From: Mycobacterium sp. IS-1590
GTDB lineage: Bacteria > Actinomycetota > Actinomycetes > Mycobacteriales > Mycobacteriaceae
DNA length: 64,000 bases
Direction of reading: 5' to 3'
Assembly (NCBI RefSeq): GCF_001500025.1
Contig: NZ_LQIW01000001.1
Coordinates: forward strand, 310,001 to 374,000
A program made the translations under genes and the position numbers. Positions 57,054 to 64,000 of the stretch are shown here, piece by piece; the stretch's first letter is position 1, and each line of letters opens with the position of its first letter. The notes below the pieces were generated by a model. That model searched no databases, was not told the DNA's origin, and was given only the letters and a program-made list of their open reading frames with translations.

Positions 57054-57131
57054 CGCGAACATCAGCGCGCTTGATCTCCTGGATGGCGGGGGTTCGAGAC
57101 GGGGTTTTCTGTGCGTTCTGTTTCGCGGTCA
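57054..57131. other. Mosaic scar: sdhB 3'-end copy joined to a 5'-end copy of the AhpD-family gene
   Basis: Bases 57054-57087 match the sdhB 3' end at 58109-58144 (two substitutions and a 2-nt gap). Bases 57089-57131 match the start region of the AhpD-family gene at 53722-53756 (one substitution, a 1-nt and a 6-nt insertion). Read on the minus strand they give NAQKT then AIQEIKRA, against MTENAQKT in the AhpD-family protein and AIQEVKRA at the end of SdhB. The mosaic fills the gap between the cyclase stop and the esterase stop. Such a join is expected at a tandem-duplication junction. Confidence 0.75.
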
Positions 57132-58043
57132 GCGCCGAGGAGCGGTCGCGTCGCGCACGTGGGCCACGAGCACGTCGTACATTCGCCGCGTCACCTCGGT
57201 GTTGTCGCTCAGGACGTTGTAGCCATGGTCGACGCCGATGACATCGTGATGGCGCACCAGCGAACCGGCGGCGTCCAGCTTGGCGGCGTACCGGACGCCT
57301 TCGTCGCGGAGCATGTCGAATTCGGTGGTGACGACGACCGCGGGGGCGATCCCGGCGAGGTCGTCGGCGTTGGACCCCCACGCCGGCGAGGCGAACCGGT
57401 GAGTGCGGTCCTCGCTCCGCGGAATGTAGGCCGTGTCGAACACTTCGGCCATCCACGGTCTGAGTACGGCGTCGCGGCCCAGCGGGGAGCGCTTCTTCGC
57501 CGCCGGTGTCACCAGGTCCAGCGGCGCGTAGTGCAGCACCTGCAGCGCAATCGCCGGGCCGCCTTCTTCGAGGGCCATCCGGGCGACGGCGGCCGACAGG
57601 TTGCCGCCGGCGCTCTGTCCGCCGACGCACAACCGGCTGCCATCCCAGTCCCGGTCCTGGGCGGCGGCCCACCGCGTCACATCGAGCACCTGTTCGGCCG
57701 CGGTGGGAAACCGGTGGCCGGGCGCGAGCACGTAGTCGGTGTTGACGACGACCACCCCGGCGTGCGCGGCCAGGTAGCGACACCACGGGTCGTCCTGCTC
57801 CGGGTGGCCGACGACGAAACCACCGCCGTGGATGTTGACGTAGACGCCGGGGCGGCCGGTCGCCGAGGGCGGTGGCCGGTAGATCGTCACCGCGGTGGGG
57901 CCGTGCCGGGTGGCGACGACGTCGTCACTGGTATCGCCGCCGATGTCTCGGAATCGCACGCCCGGCTTCGGTTCGGTGTTGAAGGTTCGGGCGAACAGGC
58001 GCGCCACGCCGTCGGCGACGGGCTGCCAGGACAGTATCGACAC
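57129..58043 (-). CDS. HSL-family alpha/beta-hydrolase (esterase/lipase)
   Basis: A 304-aa hormone-sensitive-lipase-family esterase. The oxyanion motif is HGGGFVVGH, the nucleophile elbow GQSAGGNL, the Asp lies in EFDMLRDEG and the His in GVDHGYN, so the triad is complete. The GTG at 58043 has AGAGGAG 6 nt upstream; the longer in-frame region overlaps sdhB antisense. A 7-bp inverted repeat lies just upstream at 58060-58076. The gene sits between sdhB and the mosaic scar and may be a recent insertion. Confidence 0.88.
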   Translation of the reverse strand: MSILSWQPVADGVARLFARTFNTEPKPGVRFRDIGGDTSDDVVATRHGPTAVTIYRPPPSATGRPGVYVNIHGGGFVVGHPEQDDPWCRYLAAHAGVVVVNTDYVLAPGHRFPTAAEQVLDVTRWAAAQDRDWDGSRLCVGGQSAGGNLSAAVARMALEEGGPAIALQVLHYAPLDLVTPAAKKRSPLGRDAVLRPWMAEVFDTAYIPRSEDRTHRFASPAWGSNADDLAGIAPAVVVTTEFDMLRDEGVRYAAKLDAAGSLVRHHDVIGVDHGYNVLSDNTEVTRRMYDVLVAHVRDATAPRR

Positions 58044-58059
58044 TGCGCTCCTCTCAGCG

Positions 58060-58076
58060 GTTGTAGTGACTACAAC
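58060..58076. promoter_or_regulatory. Perfect inverted repeat GTTGTAG-TGA-CTACAAC upstream of the esterase gene
   Basis: Seven-base arms with a 3-nt spacer, 17-33 nt before the esterase start codon and just upstream of its ribosome-binding site. The size and symmetry are typical of an operator for a TetR-type repressor. No regulator gene is adjacent, so the controlling protein would be encoded elsewhere. Confidence 0.5.
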
Positions 58077-58102
58077 GGCGAAAGGAGCTCCTCGGTTCGC
58101 TA

Positions 58103-58894
58103 TCAGCGCGCGAACATCAACGCGCGCTTGACCTCCTGGATGGCTTGCGTGACCTGGATGCCGCGCGGGCAGGACTCGGTGCAGTTGAACGTCGTACGGC
58201 AGCGCCACACCCCGTCGACCTCGTTGAGGATGTCGAGCCGTTCGGCGGCGGCCTCGTCGCGGCTGTCGAAGATGAAGCGATGCGCGTTGACGATCGCGGC
58301 GGGACCGAAGTACGACCCCTCGCTCCAGTAGATCGGGCAGCTCGTGGTGCAGCAGGCGCACAGGATGCACTTGGTGGTGTCGTCATAGCGGGCCCGGTCG
58401 GTCTGGCTCTGAATACGTTCGCGCGTAGGGGGATTGCCGCTGGTGACCAGGTACGGCTTGATGGCGCGGTAGGCGTCGAAGAACGGTTCCATGTCCACGA
58501 CGAGGTCCTTTTCCACGGGCAGCCCGCGGATCGGCTCGATGGTGATGGTGAGCTGCTTTTTCGGGTTCTTCGGCAGCATGTCGCGCATCAGCACCTTGCA
58601 CGCAAGCCGGTTGACGCCGTTGATGCGCATCGCGTCCGAGCCGCACACACCGTGCGCGCAGGACCGCCGGAACGTGAGAGTGCCGTCCAGGTACCACTTC
58701 ACGTAGTGCAGCAGGTTGAGCAGCCGGTCGGTGGGCAGGCATGGAACGCGAAAGCTCTGCCAGCCACCCGAATCCGCGTAGGCATCGGGATTCTCCGGAT
58801 TGAACCGGGCGATCTTCAGCGTCACCATCACCGCGCCCTCGGGCACGGGCGGCAGCTCGGGATCCTTGGTCTCGACCTCTGGCGCTAGGGTCAT
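58103..58894 (-). CDS. sdhB: Succinate dehydrogenase iron-sulfur subunit
   Basis: A 263-aa subunit carrying three iron-sulfur clusters: a 2Fe-2S site (SCAHGVCGSDAM ... LAC), a 4Fe-4S site (CILCACCTTSCPIYW) and a 3Fe-4S site (CRTTFNCTESCPRGI). The length equals that of M. tuberculosis SdhB. It is last in the sdhCDAB operon. Its 3' end is partly duplicated at 57054-57087. Confidence 0.97.
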   Translation of the reverse strand: MTLAPEVETKDPELPPVPEGAVMVTLKIARFNPENPDAYADSGGWQSFRVPCLPTDRLLNLLHYVKWYLDGTLTFRRSCAHGVCGSDAMRINGVNRLACKVLMRDMLPKNPKKQLTITIEPIRGLPVEKDLVVDMEPFFDAYRAIKPYLVTSGNPPTRERIQSQTDRARYDDTTKCILCACCTTSCPIYWSEGSYFGPAAIVNAHRFIFDSRDEAAAERLDILNEVDGVWRCRTTFNCTESCPRGIQVTQAIQEVKRALMFAR

Positions 58895-58897
58895 TGA

Positions 58898-60652
58898 TCA
58901 GTACTTCCGTTCCATCGGCTCATAGCGGGTCTGAACCACGGGCTTGTAGTCCAGCCGGATGTCGGACAGAAGGTCGCCGCCCTCCTTGTAGGCCATGGTG
59001 TGGCGCATGTAATTGGTGTCGTCGCGGTTCGGATAGTCCTCGCGGGCATGCCCGCCGCGAGACTCCTTGCGGTTCAGCGCCCCCACCACGGTGACCTCGG
59101 CGAGCTCGAGCAGGAAGCCGAGCTCGATCGCCTCGAGCAGATCGCTGTTGTAGCGCTTGCCCTTGTCGTGCACCGTAATTCGCGAGTACCGCTCCTTGAG
59201 TGCGTGGATGTCGGTGAGCGCCTGCTTGAGTGTCTCCTCGGTGCGGAACACCGCGGCGTTGTTGTCCATCGACTGCTGCAGGGCGCCGCGGATGTCGGCG
59301 ACGCGCTCGTTGCCGTGTTCGGAGAGGATGTCGCCGACCCAGTCGACCACCATGCCCGCCGGATTCTGCGGCAGGGGCACATGGTCGTGTCCCAGTGCGT
59401 AGTTGGCGGCGGCGATGCCCGCGCGACGGCCGAACACGTTGATGTCCAGCAGCGAGTTGGTGCCCAGGCGGTTGGCGCCGTGCACCGACACGCACGCGCA
59501 TTCGCCCGCGGCGTACAGGCCGGGAATGATCGTCGTGTTGTCGCGCAGCACTTGGCCGTTGACGTTGGTCGGGATGCCACCCATCACGTAGTGACACGTC
59601 GGGTAGACCGGCACCAGCTCCTTGACCGGGTCGACACCCAAGTAGGTACGGGCGAATTCGGTGATGTCGGGCAGCTTGGCCTCGAGCACGTCCTCGCCGA
59701 GGTGGCGCACGTCGATGTAGACGTAGTCCTTGTTCGGACCCGCACCGCGACCCTCGAGCACCTCGAGCACCATCGACCTGGCGACGATGTCGCGCGGGGC
59801 CAGGTCGACGATCGTCGGCGCGTAGCGCTCCATGAAGCGCTCGCCATCCCCGTTCAACAACCGGCCGCCCTCGCCGCGCACCGCCTCGGAGATCAGGATG
59901 CCGAGGCCGGCCAAACCGGTCGGATGGAACTGGTGAAACTCCATGTCCTCCAGGGGAAGTCCCTTACGGAAAACGATGCCGAGGCCGTCGCCGGTCAAGG
60001 TGTGCGCGTTGGAGGTCGTCTTGTACATCCGCCCCGACCCGCCGGTGGCGAACACGATGGCCTTGGCGTGGAAGACGTGGATGTCTCCGGTCGCGAGCTC
60101 ATAGGCGATGACGCCGGTGGCCACGGGCCCGGACTGCGTCTCGGTGATCGAGATGTCCAGCGCGTAGAACTCGTTGAAGAATTCGACGTCGTGCTTGACG
60201 CAGTTCTGGTACAGCGTCTGCAGGATCATGTGGCCGGTGCGGTCGGCCGCGTAACAGGCCCGGCGCACCGGAGCCTTGCCGTGATCGCGGGTGTGCCCCC
60301 CGAAGCGGCGCTGGTCGATGCGGCCCTCGGGGGTGCGGTTGAACGGCATCCCCATCTTCTCGAGGTCCAGGACCGCGTCGATGGCCTCCTTGCACATGAT
60401 CTCGACCGCGTCCTGGTCGGCGAGGTAGTCGCCGCCCTTGACCGTGTCGAAGGTGTGCCACTCCCAGTTGTCCTCTTCGACGTTGGCCAGCGCGGCGCAC
60501 ATGCCGCCCTGGGCCGCGCCGGTGTGGCTGCGCGTCGGGTACAGCTTGGTCAGCACCGCGGTGCGGGCCCTCGGTCCCGCCTCCACCGCCGCGCGCATAC
60601 CGGCGCCGCCCGCACCGACGATGACGACGTCGTAGCGATGTTCAACAATCAT
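58898..60652 (-). CDS. sdhA: Succinate dehydrogenase flavoprotein subunit
   Basis: A 584-aa FAD-containing subunit oxidising succinate to fumarate. The dinucleotide-binding loop is VIVGAGGAGMRAA (residues 10-22). The FAD-linkage segment is RSHTGAAQGGMCAAL, and the substrate region includes EFHQFHPTGL, GGIPTNVNG and GTNSLLDINVFGRRAG. It precedes sdhB by 3 nt. The C-terminal motif (REDYPNRDDTNYMRH) is complete. Confidence 0.97.
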   Translation of the reverse strand: MIVEHRYDVVIVGAGGAGMRAAVEAGPRARTAVLTKLYPTRSHTGAAQGGMCAALANVEEDNWEWHTFDTVKGGDYLADQDAVEIMCKEAIDAVLDLEKMGMPFNRTPEGRIDQRRFGGHTRDHGKAPVRRACYAADRTGHMILQTLYQNCVKHDVEFFNEFYALDISITETQSGPVATGVIAYELATGDIHVFHAKAIVFATGGSGRMYKTTSNAHTLTGDGLGIVFRKGLPLEDMEFHQFHPTGLAGLGILISEAVRGEGGRLLNGDGERFMERYAPTIVDLAPRDIVARSMVLEVLEGRGAGPNKDYVYIDVRHLGEDVLEAKLPDITEFARTYLGVDPVKELVPVYPTCHYVMGGIPTNVNGQVLRDNTTIIPGLYAAGECACVSVHGANRLGTNSLLDINVFGRRAGIAAANYALGHDHVPLPQNPAGMVVDWVGDILSEHGNERVADIRGALQQSMDNNAAVFRTEETLKQALTDIHALKERYSRITVHDKGKRYNSDLLEAIELGFLLELAEVTVVGALNRKESRGGHAREDYPNRDDTNYMRHTMAYKEGGDLLSDIRLDYKPVVQTRYEPMERKY

Positions 60653-60665
60653 GTGAAGCTCACCC

Positions 60666-61157
60666 TCATGAGATGTTCGCGTCGAAGGTCACCAGCACGT
60701 AGCTGCCCAGCACCAGCGTGAATCCCGTCGCCAGCAGCAGCAGCGAATTCAGCCAGAATTTCGTGGTGTTCTTGCGCGCGTAGTCGCCGATGATGGTCCG
60801 CAGGCCGTTGGCTCCGTGCAGCTGGGCCAGCCACAGCAGCGCCATGTCCCAGATCTGCCAGAACGGCGACGCCCAGCGCTCGGCGACGTAGTTGAAGTCG
60901 ATGCGGTAGACCCCGTCCTCCCACATCAGCATCACGAACAGGTGGCCGAGCGCCAGAAAGACCAGCGCGACGCCCGAGAACCGCATGAACAGCCACGCGT
61001 ACTTCTCGAAGTAGGGGATGCCGCGCGGACGACGTGGCGCCCGCGGGTGGTCCAGGCCGGCCGGCCGGTCGTGCTCTTTCTGCATCACCGGGGCGATGCG
61101 ACCCTCGCGGTGGTGCGGCGTCCAGGCTCCCGAAGGCCCGCCGGCTGGCGCGCTCAC
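60666..61157 (-). CDS. sdhD: Succinate dehydrogenase membrane anchor subunit SdhD
   Basis: A 163-aa membrane anchor with three helices (LFMRFSGVALVFLALGHLFVML, WDMALLWLAQLHGANGLRTII and WLNSLLLLATGFTLVLGSYVLV). The His in LALGHLF and in LAQLHG are likely haem or quinone contacts. The first 40 residues are polar and Pro/Arg-rich. The GTG at 61157 overlaps the sdhC stop (GTGA). It is the second gene of sdhCDAB. Confidence 0.93.
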   Translation of the reverse strand: MSAPAGGPSGAWTPHHREGRIAPVMQKEHDRPAGLDHPRAPRRPRGIPYFEKYAWLFMRFSGVALVFLALGHLFVMLMWEDGVYRIDFNYVAERWASPFWQIWDMALLWLAQLHGANGLRTIIGDYARKNTTKFWLNSLLLLATGFTLVLGSYVLVTFDANIS

Positions 61158-61576
61158 AGGAACCGCTCCGCCATGTGCATGCCGATGATGCCGAGAGACG
61201 GGATGAAGATCGCCAGGAAGACGCCGACGACGACCCACAGCATCACCCGCTGATAGCGCGCTCCGTGCTGCCAGAAGTCGATGAGGATCACCCGGACGCC
61301 GTTGAGGGCGTGGTAGAGCACCGCGACGACCAGCCCGATCTCCATCAGTCCGATCAGGGGGGTCTTGTAGGTCTCGATGACCTCGTTATAGGCCTGCGGG
61401 CTGACGCGCACCAGCGCCGTGTCGAGCACGTGGACGAACAAGAAGAAGAAGATCGTCGCACCGGTGATGCGGTGCAGGACCCACGACCACATCCCGGGAT
61501 CGCCGCGGTAGAGGGTCCGTCTGCGCGACGGTCGCGATCGTGGAGCCGCGGGGCTCTCGGGTGTCGCAGTACTCAT
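61154..61576 (-). CDS. sdhC: Succinate dehydrogenase cytochrome b556 subunit SdhC
   Basis: A 140-aa membrane subunit with three helices and the family motif RRTLYRGDPGMWSWVLHRITGA, including the His ligand region (VLHRITG) and VLYHALNGVRVIL. It leads the sdhCDAB operon, which by order corresponds to the Sdh2 complex of mycobacteria. GGAGG lies 5 nt before the ATG at 61576. The 246-bp upstream gap to cdd contains several TANNNT hexamers, so its promoter cannot be chosen with confidence. Confidence 0.95.
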   Translation of the reverse strand: MSTATPESPAAPRSRPSRRRTLYRGDPGMWSWVLHRITGATIFFFLFVHVLDTALVRVSPQAYNEVIETYKTPLIGLMEIGLVVAVLYHALNGVRVILIDFWQHGARYQRVMLWVVVGVFLAIFIPSLGIIGMHMAERFL

Positions 61577-61693
61577 CTGGCCTCCAACGCCTTCGGTGGA
61601 CGATTGGGCTTCGGAGCTGCACCGGGCGGCAGGTTCCTTCCTGGTTCGCGCACTTCACCCAAACCTCGGGGCGACTCTAAACCCAGTTGTACT

Positions 61694-61715
61694 GCTAAAC
61701 GAACTACGGTTTAGC
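61694..61715. promoter_or_regulatory. Inverted repeat GCTAAAC-N8-GTTTAGC between sdhC and cdd
   Basis: Perfect 7-bp arms with an 8-nt spacer, about 120 bp from sdhC and 110 bp from cdd. It could be an operator for either divergent operon. No U-tract follows, so it is unlikely to be a terminator. Confidence 0.4.
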
Positions 61716-61822
61716 CGTCGATGTCTTGAAAAACGCCGAAGTTAGGGTCACCTATTCCGGTCCCGGGCTTCGCGGAGGGGGCATCGGAATGCATTCAGAA
61801 CCGGCCTGGCGAGGGTGGGACG

Positions 61823-62245
61823 ATGTCGGAGATCAACTGGAATACGTTGCGCCACAAGGCAACAGAAACATCTGAGAACGCATACGCGCCCTATTCGGGC
61901 TTCCCGGTCGGCGCGGCCGCCCTGGTCGATGACGGACGCGTGGTGACCGGCTGCAATGTGGAAAATGTCTCATATGGTCTTGGTCTCTGCGCGGAGTGCG
62001 CGGTGGTCTGCAACCTGCGTTCGAGCGGTGGTGGACGGCTGATCGCGCTGTCGTGCGTCGACGCGGCGGGGGAGCTGCTCATGCCGTGCGGCCGGTGCCG
62101 TCAGGTGCTGCTCGAGCACGGCGGGCCGGAGATGCTGATCGACCATCCGAGCGGACCGCGTCCGCTGGCCGATCTGCTGCCCGACGCGTTCGGACCGCAT
62201 GACCTGGCCCGCCGGGATCGGTTGGGGGGTGGGGAAACTCCGTGA
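61823..62245 (+). CDS. cdd: Cytidine deaminase
   Basis: A 140-aa zinc enzyme deaminating cytidine and deoxycytidine. The catalytic zinc motif is CAECAV (with Cys and Glu) followed by PCGRCRQVL; the substrate loop is NVENVSYGLG. It leads the salvage operon cdd-deoA-add. The GTG of deoA overlaps its stop by 4 nt. The N-terminal YAPYSGFPVGAAALV is canonical. Confidence 0.96.
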   Translation: MSEINWNTLRHKATETSENAYAPYSGFPVGAAALVDDGRVVTGCNVENVSYGLGLCAECAVVCNLRSSGGGRLIALSCVDAAGELLMPCGRCRQVLLEHGGPEMLIDHPSGPRPLADLLPDAFGPHDLARRDRLGGGETP

Positions 62246-63561
62246 CGCAGTTCACATTTGATGCGCCGACGGTCATCCGGACCAAGCGCGACGGCGGGGT
62301 GCTCTCGGACGCGGCCATCGACTGGGTGATCGACGCCTACACCCGCGGTCGGGTGGCCGACGAGCAGATGGCGGCGTTGCTGATGGCGATCTTCTTGCGC
62401 GGTATGACACCGGCCGAGATCGCCCGTTGGACCGCGGCGATGGTCGACTCCGGCGAGCGGATGGACTTCAGCGACCTACGGCGGGGCGGAAAGCCTCTGG
62501 CGTTGGTGGACAAGCACTCCACCGGTGGGGTGGGGGACAAGATCACCATTCCGCTGGTGCCCGTGGTGATGGCCTGCGGTGGTGCGGTGCCGCAGGCCGC
62601 CGGACGCGGACTCGGCCACACCGGCGGCACGCTCGACAAGCTCGAATCCATTGCGGGATTCACCGCCGAGATCTCGAAAGACCAGATCCGCCAACAGCTT
62701 TGCGAACCCGGCGCCGCGATCTTCGCCGCGGGCGAGCTGGCCCCCGCCGACCGGAAGATCTACGCCCTGCGCGACATCACGGCGACCACGGAGTCACTGC
62801 CGCTGATCGCGAGTTCGGTGATGAGCAAGAAGATCGCCGAGGGCGCGGGCGCGCTGGTGCTCGACACCAAGGTCGGTTCGGGCGCGTTCCTCAAGACCGA
62901 AGAGGAATCGCGGGAACTGGCCCGCACCATGGTCGACCTGGGCACCGCGCACGGCCTGGCCACCCGGGCGGTGCTGACCGACATGTCCGCGCCGTTGGGC
63001 CGCGCCGTCGGCAATGCCGTTGAGGTGGCCGAATCGCTGGAGGTGCTCGCCGGCGGCGGCCCGCCCGACGTGGTGGAGCTCACGCTGACCCTGGCCGCCG
63101 AGATGCTGGACGCCGCAGGCATCGACGGTGTGGACCCGGCCCAGACCCTCCAGGACGGCTCGGCGATGGATCGGTTCCGCGATCTGGTCGCCGCGCAGGG
63201 TGGTGATCTGGCCGCATTGACCACCGGGGGTCTGCCCGTCGGCCCCCACACCGAGACCGTCACGGCGCCGCGCGGTGGCAGGATGGAGAACATCGACGCG
63301 ATGGCGGTGGGTTTGGCGGTGTGGCGGCTCGGAGCGGGACGCTCCGCTCCTGGTGAGCGGGTCCAGCCCGGTGCCGGGATGTACATCCACCGGCGGGTGG
63401 GCGAACCGGTGAGCGCCGGAGAGCCGCTGTTCACGCTGTACACCGAGACCCCCGACCGGTTCGAGGGGGCGATCGCCGAACTGGACGGCAACTGGGCCGT
63501 CGGCGACGCCGCACCGCCGCCGCGTCCGCTGATCATCGACCGAATCACGAGCGGAGACTGA
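62242..63561 (+). CDS. deoA: Thymidine phosphorylase
   Basis: A 439-aa pyrimidine nucleoside phosphorylase. The signature [19 protein letters not shown] is intact, together with [17 protein letters not shown] and [12 protein letters not shown]. It cleaves thymidine or deoxyuridine to base and deoxyribose 1-phosphate. Together with cdd upstream (GTGA overlap) it completes pyrimidine nucleoside degradation. Confidence 0.97.
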   Translation: MTQFTFDAPTVIRTKRDGGVLSDAAIDWVIDAYTRGRVADEQMAALLMAIFLRGMTPAEIARWTAAMVDSGERMDFSDLRRGGKPLALVDKHSTGGVGDKITIPLVPVVMACGGAVPQAAGRGLGHTGGTLDKLESIAGFTAEISKDQIRQQLCEPGAAIFAAGELAPADRKIYALRDITATTESLPLIASSVMSKKIAEGAGALVLDTKVGSGAFLKTEEESRELARTMVDLGTAHGLATRAVLTDMSAPLGRAVGNAVEVAESLEVLAGGGPPDVVELTLTLAAEMLDAAGIDGVDPAQTLQDGSAMDRFRDLVAAQGGDLAALTTGGLPVGPHTETVTAPRGGRMENIDAMAVGLAVWRLGAGRSAPGERVQPGAGMYIHRRVGEPVSAGEPLFTLYTETPDRFEGAIAELDGNWAVGDAAPPPRPLIIDRITSGD

Positions 63562-63574
63562 ACCGGAGACCGAC

Positions 63575-64000
63575 ATGACGACGCTGACGCTGGACTCGAT
63601 CAGACAAGCGCCCAAGGCGCTGCTGCACGACCACCTGGACGGCGGGCTGCGCCCGGCGACCGTCCTCGAACTGGCCGAGGCCACGGGTTACGACGACCTT
63701 CCGGCCACCGATGTCGACGAGCTGGCGACGTTCTTCCGCACCGCCGCGCACAGCGGGTCGCTGGTGCGCTATCTCGAGCCGTTCGCCCACACCGTCGGCG
63801 TCATGCAGACACCCGAGGCCCTGCACCGGGTGGCCTACGAGTGCGTCGAGGACCTCGCCGCCGACAACGTGGTCTACGCCGAGATCCGGTTCGCGCCGGA
63901 ACTGCACATCGACAGCGGGCTGTCGCTGGACGCCGTCGTCGATGCGGTCATGGCCGGGTTCGCCGACGGCGAGAAGGCCGCCAGCGCCGACGGGCGGACC
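63575..64000 (+). CDS. add: Adenosine deaminase (partial, cut by window end)
   Basis: 142 codons are visible from an ATG at 63575, with GGAG 9 nt upstream. The zinc motif [10 protein letters not shown] near the N-terminus (in place of HxHLDG) and [11 protein letters not shown] later are typical of adenosine deaminase. It deaminates adenosine to inosine. It follows deoA by 13 nt and would complete cdd-deoA-add. About 220 residues lie beyond the window. Confidence 0.93.
   Translation, partial: MTTLTLDSIRQAPKALLHDHLDGGLRPATVLELAEATGYDDLPATDVDELATFFRTAAHSGSLVRYLEPFAHTVGVMQTPEALHRVAYECVEDLAADNVVYAEIRFAPELHIDSGLSLDAVVDAVMAGFADGEKAASADGRT

Noticed and set aside
61743..61748. TAGGGT as the cdd -10 element
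   Set aside because: It is 74 nt from the start and has no matching -35; several TANNNT words occur in this gap and none can be preferred.

Overview
The window is chromosomal DNA of a high-GC actinobacterium, almost certainly a rapid-growing Mycobacterium (Mycolicibacterium). The evidence is uniform GC-rich coding, many GTG starts, ATGA/GTGA gene overlaps, and gene order that follows the M. tuberculosis Rv3401-to-Rv3313 stretch with losses and insertions: GH65/beta-PGM, guaA, imuA'-imuB, iunH, acrA1, htdY, dnaE2, Rv3369/Rv3368, trmL, the mfp conservon, folD, metY-metX, trpS, dacB1, sigJ, sdhCDAB, cdd-deoA-add. I see no IS element, phage, tRNA, rRNA or CRISPR array. Both window edges cut genes (GH65 at the left, add at the right).

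Layout. 1-3.1 kb: a disaccharide phosphorylase/hydrolase with its phosphoglucomutase partner, then a CD225/DUF2752 membrane pair. 3.1-8.5 kb: guaA, the LexA-controlled translesion genes imuA' and imuB, a small membrane protein and a nucleoside hydrolase. 8.5-13.6 kb: fatty-acyl reductase/SDR, MaoC dehydratase, universal stress protein, and a hydrolase-adenylyl cyclase fusion. 13.6-18.6 kb: a 13E12-type HNH protein divergent from SOS-controlled dnaE2. 18.6-22 kb: MFS transporter, F420/FMN enzymes and two methyltransferases. 22.1-26.7 kb: the mfpE-D-C-B-A conservon. 26.7-34.3 kb: amidohydrolase, the FHA-ABC exporter (Rv1747 type), Old Yellow Enzyme, folD. 33.5-36.9 kb: metY-metX-methyltransferase operon behind a SAM-IV riboswitch. 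37.1-43.2 kb: monomeric isocitrate dehydrogenase, xthA-trpS and a YihY protein. 43.1-43.6 kb: a Gdx-type SMR exporter behind a guanidine-III riboswitch. 43.6-50.4 kb: nitronate monooxygenase, DacB1, SMP-30 and an aminotransferase/Lrp/aldehyde dehydrogenase divergon. 50.4-53.8 kb: PrsW protease with a secreted protein, then sigJ (ECF41) with a carboxymuconolactone-decarboxylase partner. 53.8-58.1 kb: a large cyclase-ATPase and an HSL-type esterase, apparently two accessory cassettes. 58.1-64 kb: sdhCDAB and the pyrimidine/purine salvage operon cdd-deoA-add.

Regulation can be read directly at several places: two perfect mycobacterial SOS boxes that tie imuA'-imuB to dnaE2, two riboswitches (SAM-IV and guanidine-III), and at least a dozen TANNNT -10 hexamers placed 6-8 nt before a start codon, the signature of leaderless mycobacterial transcripts. 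One 22-bp gap (20158-20179) carries two such -10 elements overlapping on opposite strands.

I found no clearly new biological system. The most unusual structure is a 78-bp mosaic at 57054-57131 made of a copy of the sdhB 3' end joined to a copy of the 5' end of the carboxymuconolactone-decarboxylase gene. It looks like the scar of a tandem duplication, or of two alternative gene cassettes merging at one site. The only gap above 300 bp between genes is 36760-37119, which holds the SAM-IV riboswitch, its promoter and the icd2 upstream region.
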